From Phaseolus vulgaris (taxonomy: Eukaryota > Streptophyta > Magnoliopsida > Fabales > Fabaceae): DNA of 64,000 nucleotides. The translations under genes and the position numbers were made by a program. The stretch spans positions 38,086,108 through 38,150,107 of the forward strand of contig NC_023758.2 of assembly GCF_000499845.2 (NCBI RefSeq), read 5' to 3'. The notes beneath the pieces are model-generated. The model searched no databases, was not told the origin of the DNA, and was given only the letters and a program-made list of their open reading frames with translations. This document shows positions 49,864-60,539 of the stretch, in pieces; position 1 is the stretch's first letter; every line of letters starts with the position of its first letter.

Positions 49864-50678
49864 TGCTCCCGAAAGGCAGATACTCTCAACAAGGATGCTG
49901 AAATTGAATATCCTAATGAAATTTCTCTCTGCGTTTGAACCTCATCGGTTGACGATTTCAAATATGTAATATGTTGCCTCTCTTACTCCTAATTCCCAAT
50001 TCGAAACTGAAAGTATACCTGCAGCATTTTTAATATGAAGTGTAAGTGTATATCAGTTGAATAAAAAAACTCTATGAGCAAGCAAAAAGGTCTTACGTGG
50101 TCCTAATATAAGTCTTTGATAAATAAAATTTAGAGTGTATATTTAGAGAAAATTTGAGATTCATGTATATGAAGGAAAACAAATGTATGGAAGAGCGTCG
50201 CTTTAGCGCTTCATCACACCTTGAGAACAGTTTCGTACTTAATTAGTTAATGGAAGGTCCATGACACCAAAAAGAATCAGGATGATACAATGACAACGTT
50301 CAATGCAAAATCCTGATTTGTAAAATTAGTGACTCAATACGATAAATGTTAAAAACACCTTCAACCAATCACAGTATCAAAATATAACTATTACAACAGA
50401 AACTGCTCTAACGAAGTAGAGAGTTTATTATATATCGTGAGTTATAATTGGATTCAAGTCTCTATAAAAGCTGAGACAATTTTAAATGTTGCTTTATATA
50501 TTTACAAAGAATAGGCCAACAGCCCACCTTTAATAGCCTATATCTAAGAACATAATTTGGTTACAAAGAATGAACAAACAATTTTGTAAGCAATACTGAT
50601 AACTAGAGATTCATTAATTCGCAGTAGATTAATCTTCACTACCGATTCATATCAGCTCACCACAACTTCAAAATGTTT
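49864..50678. other. Convergent intergenic region
   Basis: 3' flanks of MDP1 (plus) and the TVP15-like gene (minus). AT-rich, no gene recognised. Confidence 0.6.
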
Positions 50679-53600
50679 TTAAACTCTTTCCAAAAGGAGT
50701 AGTTGTTCAAGTTCTTCCCTGCGCCGTTCCAACTCCTGTATGTATGAATAAAAGCAAGTAAATACAGCAGGTTTTATTGGTAAAAGAATAAACTTTTGAT
50801 AAGATCAGATGGAGATAAGAGGTTCCTGAGAGAAATAAGAGTCTAAATCCTCTCGGTTAATACTTAAGATTGAAAACAAGCCTAAGCCATTGATCTTTGT
50901 ATCAATCTCCATCAATGATCGTGGACATGAAAAGGATATTCCAACATGACTACAATGATCTAACATGCAAAGATGCAAACCTCCCATGAATTATATATTT
51001 GAAGTTTTGAGTAGGTATTGCACTTTACACAGTATTTTCAAATCATATAGTCACCATTCACAGTCTTGCGGAAAATGCCAACGGCATATTCAGATTTTGA
51101 TATCATTAATCCATCTTAGATTTGTATAGCACATCAGTATGTCAGTTTTCCCAATCATGCAAAGCATGTCATCAAGATCAAGCATCAGGTCAAAATCAGA
51201 ACTTCATTACTCCATCTTACAATCACTACAATTTAAGGTTTTTTCATATAGATTAAGAAAAACAATAAATGTCACTTTCTAAAAAATAATTATTGAAATA
51301 ATCTCATTCTTTTAAAAATGCATTACTTTGATGATAGAGAGAGACAATTACTTTGAGGACATATAAGAGGCGGAAAATCAATGTTTCATTAAAAGGTGAG
51401 AGAACATCAGTCGATTTAAAACTTTTTTAAATGGCTAAAATTACAACCAGTGCAGGACGGACAGAGTGTGCCATTGTAAATATATAACCACATATAATAG
51501 ATGTGAATCAGATTAGATCATAATATCTGAAAATAGCAGCATACCTCGAGATCCTTGGCCGCTTGCTCTCTTGTAATCTCCTGTTTCTGGCGGGCACGTT
51601 TAAGAAAACCAATGCACAGAATACCCTTCATTGAGGAGAGAAATAAAAGAAAATGTGATATTAAGATTTGTGAAAAAAACAAGTTTGATAAGATCAGACG
51701 GAGATAAGACCTCTGTTAAGATGTAAGATTGAAAAACAAGCCAAAGCCATTGATCTTTGTATACAATCTCACCAATGATCATGGATATGGAAAAGAGATC
51801 CCTATTGCAATATGATTATAACAATCTAACATGCATACCTCCCATGAATTATATGTTTGAAGTTTTCAGTAGGTATTTTACTTTACACAATATTTTCAAA
51901 TTACATAGTCACGGTTCACAGTCTAACGGAATTTTAAATTGCCAACGGCTTATTCAGATTGTGATCATATTTATCTATCTTACATCTCTATAGTACGTTA
52001 GTATGCAGGTTTTCCCAATCATGCAAAGCATGTCATCATCGAAAAGAGAAGAATTTAACCTAATGAAAGCAAAAAAATAATGCCAACTTTGTCTTTCAAT
52101 TTCCATTTCCAATGAGAAAAGAATTATTATTACAAGGTTCATTGAGGAAAATCATAGTGAAGAGTGGGAACTGAAATAAAATACAAAGTCTACTTGGCAA
52201 TTGAACACTTCAGGCAAGCTTAAGATATCCTAGAATGAAAAGTATTTAGGAAAAAAAAAATAACGGTAAGAAAAGGAAATGTTTAACTCATGACCTCACT
52301 GATAATAGTGTACAGACTACCCAATACTTTGCCAAGTCGACAGAAGATTTACAAATTTTTAAGTTAATATACTTGCGTAAAAGTGAAAAAAAAATCTTGT
52401 ACTAGCATTGCCAATAACTATAAACACACTTTTTTATGCATGGCACTAAATTGAAGTAATAAACACATTATATGACTAAACTAAATAGATTGTTTCTCTT
52501 CAATGATCTTACTGAAATAACATAAACAACGCCACAGCCAAGTAGCAAATAACTTGCTATGCTCTGAAGAAGAAAAAGGTTCTTTTGGTCCCCAATATAG
52601 TCAGGAAAAGCCCTTGTCATGACAGCAACACTGCACAAATAAAACCACTATTCAGAAACAAGCCACAAAGTATTTCATTACAAAGAAAATAAAAATCACG
52701 GTAAATACAAGAAGTAGCTACTTTCACAACATTTTAATAAATTATAAATACAAGTTTCCAGTTAACAACATACCACTAACATTTCATAATGGACACTGTT
52801 CCCTTCCTCCAACAAAATGCAATTAAATATCATTATTGCAGTTTAAACTTTACAGATAAACATCTAATATTACACAAAAAGGCATTCAATCCAAAAATAT
52901 AAAAGTAATTCAACACGTGTTTTTTAGTATAAAAGGTATTTAACAAGGTGTGCTCCTATTCTTTAACGAAACATCATTTACCTCTCTTTGGTGAAAGAGA
53001 AATAGAGTAAAAACTAAAAAATGGAAGTGCTTAGTAGAAGAAAATGAGAAAATAAAAACTTAAACAGAAAAGTATGGAACTCGCTAATTATCTTCACCTT
53101 ATTTATGAAGTATGTATTTTCACTCGTTTAACTCTTCTTCATTCCTTACCGGTTTCTCTAAACCAAACACTTTAGGTTTCGTTCTATTTCTTCCATATTT
53201 TCATATGTCTTCCTTATTTCTATCTATGTTTCTCACATATTTCTTTATTACTTATCAAACAAATGCACTAAAGATTAAGGAAATGGTCAACAGAGGCGTA
53301 TTAAAAAATTATGAATCCTAGGAAGTACTGTTAACATATTTTATGATATGATATGAGATCACAGGATTTAATAAGCACGTGTAAGGTAAATTAATGTGAG
53401 TAAATCGAAAGGAACACGTACAAGATCTGCAGCATACCCCTGGCAGCCCAATACTCCAAAACCTAATAAAAATCATCGTTCAATTAGATCACAACAGAGC
53501 AAGCAATGCGTAACAACACAAAAGTGTTAAGAACTGATCGAATAACCGCTATAATGATGATTAAACGGAACCTTAGAGAACTTGAGGATGAAACTCCATT

Positions 53601-53915
53601 CGGTCTCGGCGAGGACCACAAAAGCCGCTATGATAACTGTGTAACACCGGAATATGCCGTCGAAAATCTGAAACACGCTCGTATTAGAAGGTAACGGAAA
53701 GTGATAAACGGAGATTGAAAAAGGAGAGAGAGAAGAGGTGTTACGTCGGATGCGTGTTTGAAGGAACGAACGGCGGAGAGAACATTGACGCCGATGCAAA
53801 GAATGGCGGCCAGAGAGGTGAGGAAGCTGAAGCAGCGGCACGCTACCAAGAAAGGGTCTGCTCTGTTTCTTAGAGTGGGCACGTTCTCTTCCTGTACGTC
53901 GCCGTTTCGGGACAT
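50679..53915 (-). CDS. Four-helix membrane protein resembling TVP15 / COPI-associated family, 187 aa, 6 exons
   Basis: Exons, in order of transcription: 53745-53915, 53572-53667, 53422-53462, 52513-52630, 51545-51625 and 50679-50735. They total 564 nt in one frame with GT-AG borders. The protein begins MSRNGDVQEENVPTLRNRAD. It has hydrophobic segments at about 22-48, 60-80, 92-108 and 122-150, with conserved-looking ETEW (80-83) and EYWAARGMLQI (91-101). The C-terminal tail is charged and helical (KRARQKQEITREQAAKDLE...RREELEQLL), likely a cytosolic coiled coil. The layout fits small Golgi membrane proteins of the COPI-associated/TVP15 type, which are linked to vesicle traffic. The gene model is strong; the family name is moderate. 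Confidence 0.72.
50793..51174. repeat. Direct repeat copy 1 (intron 5 of TVP15-like gene)
   Basis: Aligns closely with 51683-52038. Shared phrases include TTTGATAAGATCAGA, AAGCCATTGATCTTTGTAT, CCTCCCATGAATTATAT and CCCAATCATGCAAAGCATGT. Origin unknown. Confidence 0.85.
51683..52038. repeat. Direct repeat copy 2 (intron 4 of TVP15-like gene)
   Basis: Same orientation as 50793-51174, with small indels. The two copies bracket exon 5 (51545-51625). Confidence 0.85.
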
Positions 53916-54636
53916 TTTTCTCGAACAGTGAGAGTTAGTTACCGGAGGCAACACACACAGAACGGTGGAGTTGGGAACGGGAATTGGAATCTGTTTTTAT
54001 TTTCTATCATTTCATTTTGCTTTTCTCAGCTTCCATAGGTGCCACTTCAAGAGGAACACGTGGCGATTCGAACAATGGGATTAACCCTCTATTACGTCTC
54101 CTAATATAAAAACAAATACTATTCCAGAGTACACTTGTTAACAAATTCTACGCTTAAAAAAATATTATATAAATTTTTTCAAAAAAAATAATATCTTGAA
54201 TATCAAGAGTACACTTGTTAACAAAATAGAGTGGCCACGTTCTCACCTATAAAAATTTCAAACAAGACAAAAATTTCAAACAAGACAAACTAACCAATAA
54301 CTTGTTAGCACAACGAAAAGAAAATAATATCCTCACAAAGTATGTGTACTCTTCGGCTTCTACTGCAAAACATACAAGACACTTGAATACAGTGATTAAA
54401 TACTTAACAAACTATTTCTTGAATCAAGGAAACAAACAAAATAAGAACAATTATACCAAACAAACTTAAACAATGTAGGATTAAAAACTAATAAATGAAT
54501 ACAAATTTGGTTGGATATTAAGATAACCACAATTATACGAGTTAATTTGCTAGATGAAATTAATCAATAGATAATTTACACTTTTAGAACACCACACTCA
54601 ATCATCACTTTTTTTTTTCATTTTTAGGTACTACCA
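53916..54636. other. Promoter-side flank of TVP15-like gene, then AT-rich spacer
   Basis: The first ~150 bp is the GC-richer 5' UTR and promoter flank of the minus-strand gene. The rest is AT-rich up to the minisatellite. A phrase GAGTACACTTGTTAACAAA occurs twice (about 54128 and 54208). Confidence 0.55.
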
Positions 54637-55496
54637 AAAATACTACCTACCAATGATACAACCACTAGTAATACTAATGTTACTACCACACGTACTACAA
54701 CTGGTACTACAAATGTACTACCACTGATACTACCACAGGTACTACCACTGGTACAAACACTGGTACTACCAATGGTACTGCAACTGGTACTACCACTAGT
54801 ACAACCAATGGTGCTACCAATGGTACTACCACTGGTACTACTAGTGGTCCTACCACTGGTCTAAGTGGATTGTGGTAGCAAGGTCACTCTGCCATTTACA
54901 ATACCTTGTTGCGTATTTAAGTCGTCTGCAAAGGATTCTACCTGCTGCTCGATGGAAATTGCGCTTGAAGGCGTCTCGTCCAATGGTACTACCAAATGTG
55001 CTACCCATGGTACTACCAAAGGTACTACAAATGGTACTACCACTAGTACTACCACTCGTACTACAAATGGTACTTCCAAAGGTACTACCAATGGTACTAC
55101 CATTGGTACTACCACTAGCACAACCACTTGTACTACCACTGGTACTACCAATGGTACTACCAAGGGTACTACCACCGGTACTACAACTGGTCTTAGTGGA
55201 TCGTGGCAGTAAGGCCACTCTGCCACTTACAATACCCCGACACGTATTTATGTCGTTTGCAAAGGATTCTACCGGTGCTCGATGGGAATTGCGCTTGAAG
55301 GTGTCTCGCCCAATGGTACTACCAAAGGGACTACCCATCGTACTACCAAAGGTACTACAAATGGTACTACAAATGGTAGTACCACTAGTACTACGACTGG
55401 TAATACCTCTGGTACTAGCACTGGTACTACCAAAGGGACTACCCATCGTACTACCCAAGGTACTACAAATGGTACTACCAATGGTAGTACCACTGG
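54637..55496. repeat. 12-bp minisatellite with spacer blocks, segment 1
   Basis: A tandem GGTACTACCANT-type array (12-bp unit) is interrupted by two copies of a ~125-bp non-repetitive block, at about 54858-54986 and 55189-55316. Each block starts GGTCTNAGTGGAT and ends near CAATGGTACTACC. Because the unit is four codons long and free of stops, every frame on both strands is open; the long Gly-Ser-Thr or Val-Leu-Pro readings are not evidence of genes. Confidence 0.92.
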
Positions 55497-56611
55497 TGTT
55501 GAATCAAGTGTGTTCAAGCTTTGAAGAATTCAAATCCTTTGAGTTTGATGGAAGGCTGGATGTGCTTGTTGTTGCTGAGGTGCTTTAGAATAGGATATGG
55601 GGTAGATTATCTGTGTAAATCCACTCTTGATTGAATCCAAAGCTTAAGCTTTTTCAAACCTTTTGAATTGAAAGTGTTTTTCAAACTAAGTGAAAAACAA
55701 CCTGTTGTTTTGTCGAAACAACCGATTGTTTTACTCTTAGGTGTTTTGAGAAAGGTTGAAAACTGTTTTTGGTGGTTGACTTGCTGTCAAACCAAAACAA
55801 CCGATTGATTCGCACATTCAATCGATTGTTTGTTTTCAAATCATAACAGAAAACTGTTTTGAGTGTTGACTAAGCTTTAAATGATTTTGTAACTGAATGC
55901 GCTCCTGTTTTAAATGCTTTTACCATTCTTTGAAAGCTATAAATAGTTTGTTCAGCTTTTTGTAACAAACAAGAACTGAGATTTAATCATAGAAAAACAT
56001 ATTTGAGTTTTTCACTGATTTTGCTTTCAAGAGTTAAAGATTGCTTTGATCAAGAGAGAGTGGAATAGGATTTCATTTTGTATTGATTTCAGATAATTTT
56101 GTAACAAGTGTAATCCTTCTGTACTTTGTGTAAACTCTGGTGTGATGGGCCAAGAAGTGTTGTGTGCTCTTGAGGTTGTCAAGATCAACATTCTTGGTGG
56201 TGTATGTGCTGAGCCAAAGGAAGTGTGTGTCTTGAGGGGATCAAGGTCACTTCTTTGGTGGTGTGTGTAAGTAATCTAGGTTTGGTTACTTAGTGGATTC
56301 CTTAGTGGTTTCTGGGAAGACTGGATGTAGCTCTTGGTTTAAGAGTGAACCAGTATAAACTGTGTGTGCAATCTCTCTCTCCCTTAAACTCTTTAATTTC
56401 AATTTGTATTTTTTAACTGGTATAAACAACCGATTGTTTCTGCGAAACAACCGATTGTTTTTTCTGGTGCTGTGTTAAATTGCTTTGTGTTTTTGGCAAA
56501 CTGAATTCTGAATCAAGTATTGACAAAGGAATTTCATTCTAGACTAAAAAGTTTGTGAAAACCCTCTTTAAACCATTCACCCCCTCTAGTTTAAAGCCAT
56601 ATATTCTAACA
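55497..56611 (+). mobile_element. Solo LTR, 1115 bp, with 5-bp target duplication
   Basis: Starts TGTTGAATCAAG and ends ATTCTAACA. ACTGG lies on both sides (55492-55496 and 56612-56616). Removing the LTR and one ACTGG restores the 12-bp phase of the minisatellite. TATAAATA at 55938-55945 supports the plus orientation. It contains AACCGATTGTTT motifs and a CATTCACCCCCTCTAG stretch matching the LTR pair at 56972/62142, so it belongs to a related family. No internal region remains, so it was probably formed by LTR-LTR recombination. Confidence 0.88.
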
Positions 56612-56907
56612 ACTGGTAGTACCACTGGTACTACCACTTGTACTACCAAGGGTACTACCACTCGTACTATTATTGGTACTACCACTTGTACTACTACTGG
56701 TATTACCACTGGTACTACCCATGGTGCTACCGACGGTACTACCACTGGTACTACTAATGGTACTACCACTCGTTTTACCAATGGTACTAACAATTGCACT
56801 ACCACTGGTACTACAAATGGTACTACCGATGGTACTACCACTGGTCTCAGTGGATCGGGATAGCAAGACAACTTTGCCACTTACAATACCTCGTCGCGTA
56901 TTTATGT
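56612..56907. repeat. 12-bp minisatellite, segment 2
   Basis: Continues segment 1 after the solo LTR. It ends inside a third copy of the spacer block (from about 56849), which is cut at GTATTTATGTC where retrotransposon leader sequence begins. Confidence 0.9.
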
Positions 56908-56971
56908 CATTTTCAAAAACCAGAAATAAAAAACTTGAGTAACTTTCAAGAGCCTTGTTCTTGATGCCAAT
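56908..56971 (-). mobile_element. Orphan copy of retrotransposon leader and primer site
   Basis: These 64 bp nearly match 62078-62141, the leader between the gag start and the 5' LTR of the neighbouring element. They include the primer-site-like TGGCATCAAGAAC. They lie outside the left LTR, where host DNA would be expected. Confidence 0.85.
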
Positions 56972-58015
56972 TGTTAGGTTTGATGGTTGCAACAAGAGGG
57001 GGGGGGGGGGGTGAATTGTTTTCAAACTATTTTCACAAATGCTTTTCTTAGAATGAAGCTTTAACAAAGAACTTAGAAAATCAACCAGTTAAAATTGCGA
57101 TTTAACCAATTGTTTATGACAGCGCAAAATACAAACAGTTTAATGAGAGATGAGATAAAGAGAATTACACACAGAGATTATTCTAGTTCACTCAATCACA
57201 GAGCTACATCCAGTCCTCAGTCAAACCACTGAGTTTTCACTATGCAACCAATCACAGATTACACAAACAGCACACACAAATAGGTGACTTTGAATTCCAC
57301 CAAGCCTACTCACCCTCTTTGCACACAACAACCACCTTAAGCCAGAATCCCACTGACTTTACAGGATTTTACACAGTTATACAGAATGTTATATGAACAA
57401 TTACAAGAACTTGAACAGGATTAGAAAACACCTGGTAAAACACAATACACCAGCACCCTATAGATAAGTTCTTTGAAAGACAACAAAGCCCAAAGCAGTC
57501 TTGCTACAAACTTGGTAGAAACCTTTTCACAAACAGTTTTGTAATTTCTCAAATCAATCTCAACTCAGAGTATCAAAAGTTTTACTGTTTCATCAATCTT
57601 TAAACGTTTGAATCAAAAACATATTTATAATACTTGAAATGCTAACGTTAAAGCAAATCTAAACAACCAAGTCAGTTAAAACAAATTTTCAAAAAGCTAT
57701 TACAAGGACATGCATTTAATCGGTTAAAACCACGATTTAACCGGTTGAATGCTCTTGTCAATTATAAAACAGTTTCAAAACCTTCTTTGCCAGCTAAGTT
57801 ACAAACAACTGATTATTTTGAAACTTTAATAAGTTGTTTTTCCCTTTGCATGGAAAAACACTTTAATATTTAAAAAGGATTGAAATGAGCTTTTTCTGAG
57901 ATTCAAAATTGATCTTTACATAGATTCCAAACCCCAAACCAAATCTAAACCTAAAACATCACACAACTTCAGGCTTCATTTGGATTTGACACATCAAAAC
58001 TTCCCATCTTCAACA
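56972..58015 (-). repeat. 3' LTR (element orientation) of the gag-only retrotransposon
   Basis: On the minus strand it starts TGTTGAAGATGG and ends CAAACCTAACA. A TATA motif lies at 57630-57623 (minus). It includes inverted AACCGG/CGGTTAA motifs (about 57715-57750) and a G-run near 56998-57011. Confidence 0.85.
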
Positions 58016-58027
58016 ATCCTCCCCTAT
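58016..58027 (-). promoter_or_regulatory. Polypurine tract
   Basis: ATAGGGGAGGAT on the minus strand, directly upstream of the 3' LTR. Confidence 0.75.
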
Positions 58028-58533
58028 TTGATGGATACAAATCCCTGGGATGCTTTTAGAAATGTTCTTTGTTTAGAATCTGTTGAATCTTGCACACACT
58101 GAACAAACACATAACAGTCTAGTCCAAACAAATATGCACTTTATGTCAGTTTTCAAAACTTAGCAAAATCTGCATAAGAACAGTCAGTTATAATACAAAG
58201 ATCACCGGTTGAAATTTTGTAAACCAGAAAACAATAGTTTCAAACACTTCTAGAAATTAAAGCAGTTTGACATAATCAATAATAGCAATGTTCAAAAGCA
58301 GTAAACACACAATTAAGAACATTACAACTTCCCAAATATTCTCCCCCTATTTGTCTCATCAAATAGACAAATGGTAGGATTAAAAACAACATAAAACAAA
58401 TTTAAAACATTTTAAGCTAAAAAGAAGGGTTATCCTCCCTTTGAAATTGCAGTTCCAGAATCTGCCTCTGAACTTCTTCAATCTGTTCATTCAGAGTAGA
58501 GAACCTTATGTCCATGTTTGTAAACCTTGATTT

Positions 58534-59589
58534 TCACATCTCATAAAAGTTCCTTTGATTGTCAGCAAAGGTGTCCATTCTATTAAGCATTTGCATTTCA
58601 AAGGATAACATGCTTGGCATCCTTTCCTCCATGTTGATATCATGATGCATTCCTTCTTGAGTTCCAGCAGTAGGATCATCTTGCATTGCTGCCTCTTCAG
58701 TTTCATCTCCTTCATTGGTTCCACTTGGGCCAACATAATCACCATATTTGCTTACCCATCTTCCACCAATCTTAGTAAACCCCATCTTGCTTAGGGATCC
58801 ACTATTGATTTCATTGGAGGGCTTGATAACTTTTGCTAGCTCTCCTTCTATATCCACTTCAAAATAGTGAAGGAACTTAGAAATCAAAATAGCATAAGGA
58901 TAATGAAAGTCACAGAGCCTCATGGCTTTTTGCATATGCTCTTTGATAGTGTAAATCCAGTTGATCTTCACTTTATTCATGATGCAGTAGATCATGAGAA
59001 GATCTTCTTCAAAAAGAGTTGAATGGTTTCTCCCCCTAGGTCTGAGAATCCATGAAACTATGAAGACCACAAGCCTTTCATCAAGCTTCAACCCTCCAAC
59101 AGAAAAATTTCTTACTTTGGAGTGGGGATTCTTGAGACAACTTTTGTAAAACTGGATTTTGTTGAAATTTTCCACAACTTCAAGGTTTCCCCTATTGATT
59201 CTTAGTCCAGAAGACTTCAGCCCAGTCACAGCAGACCATACCTTATTTGTAATAATCATATCTACACCTTTGACATGAGAAACAAGTGAGTCACCATCAA
59301 AACTAAGGTTAGTGTAGAATACCTTTACAAGATCAGGATAAATGTTTCTTGTGAGTTCCAGAAATCTTTTCAACTTTTTTTCTTTGAGGACACTCCTTAC
59401 AGAATCTAACTTCTGTTGTTTCATCCAAGTGAAGGAAACTTTTTTTGGAGTATTCACATTCTTTCTACTAGTCTCTGGTAGGTACTTGTTGATGAGATTG
59501 GTATCTCATGCAAACCAACCTTCAAGCTTTCTAGAGCTTTTGACACCCCTGGACTTCATTCTTTTTGCAGATGGAGGAGATCCAACCAT
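58534..59589 (-). pseudogene. Accessory ORF of the retrotransposon, plant-transposon-protein-like, one nonsense codon
   Basis: From ATG 59589-59587 the frame encodes MVGSPPSAKRMKSRG, meets a TGA at 59508-59506, then stays open for over 300 codons to 58534. The middle (NIYPDLVKVFYTNL, then RLVVFIVSWILRPRG and HSTLFEEDLLMIYCIMNKVKINW) resembles the domain Pfam describes as a putative plant transposon protein. That resemblance is from memory of the pattern. The tail is Met-, Glu- and Gln-rich (NMEERMPSMLSFEMQMLNRM) and may form a coiled coil. Function unknown. It sits where pol would be expected. With the stop it would give only a short peptide unless translation restarts. Confidence 0.6.
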
Positions 59590-60539
59590 TGGTTAAATCA
59601 GAAATAGTTTCTGCAAAGAAAACTTTTTGAAGAAAGATAGAAATAACAGTTCTAGTGTAACTGGTTATTTGTGAGTGGAAACAACAGCTAAATACATTGG
59701 GTTTTATAGCAGAGAATCCCTGGTCAAAGCTGATTGTATTCAACATAAAAACAAATCAAATATGAACAATAAAGCTGACATGGTCAGTCAAATCAGAAAG
59801 TACAGATTCACATGTGATATTTGACCAAGCATTTAAGACAAATTTGATTTTCAAGATAGGTAGAGATCTAATCTATTAAAAGCTAATGTACCAGAGTTAA
59901 ACTGTATTCAAACATCAATTAAAGCAAGCTTGACCATACACGTCACTAGGTTTAACAGAATCACAAATCCCAAAATTAAAAATCAAAAATAGATTCATCC
60001 AGAGCTTATCTGACAGAAATAATTGGTTGTTTCGAGGAAACAATCAGTTAAATTTCTGTTCTGAAAAAAAAAATGTTTTAAACCAGAAACACATGTTGCT
60101 TGTAATTATTAGGTTTTCACATAACTGCAAGCTATAAAACATATGGAGAGAAGATGGAGTACATAGAAATCATTCATAGAAACATAGAGAAGCATATTGA
60201 ATTGAATTTTGTACATTGATAGCTCTTAACAAGAAATGGGAGTTTAATCCCTAGATTACTGATTTTCTAATTACAAAAGTTCAAGGAAACCAGCACAGGA
60301 CTCTGATATGTTGACAAGTACCGAACATCCAGTCCTTGCTGAACCTTTCAAAAGAAATCAGAAATCTGCAAAATAGAACTTTGTCAAATCTTAAGATTTG
60401 ATCCCTTGAAGAATTTGGGACCTTCAGTGTTAGATTTATCTTTTGTATTGACAATACATCTTGGAATCCACTTATAGATGCCTTTAGGTGCAAGAGATTT
60501 ACGAAACCTGCAATACTTGACAAAATGACCTTTCTTCAT
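59590..60539 (-). other. Retrotransposon interior between gag and the accessory ORF
   Basis: The gag frame continues past its stop to about 60390 (KKGHFVKYC...GPKFFKGSNLK), showing the ancestral gag was longer. The rest is AT-rich and non-coding. No pol motif was seen. Confidence 0.65.
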
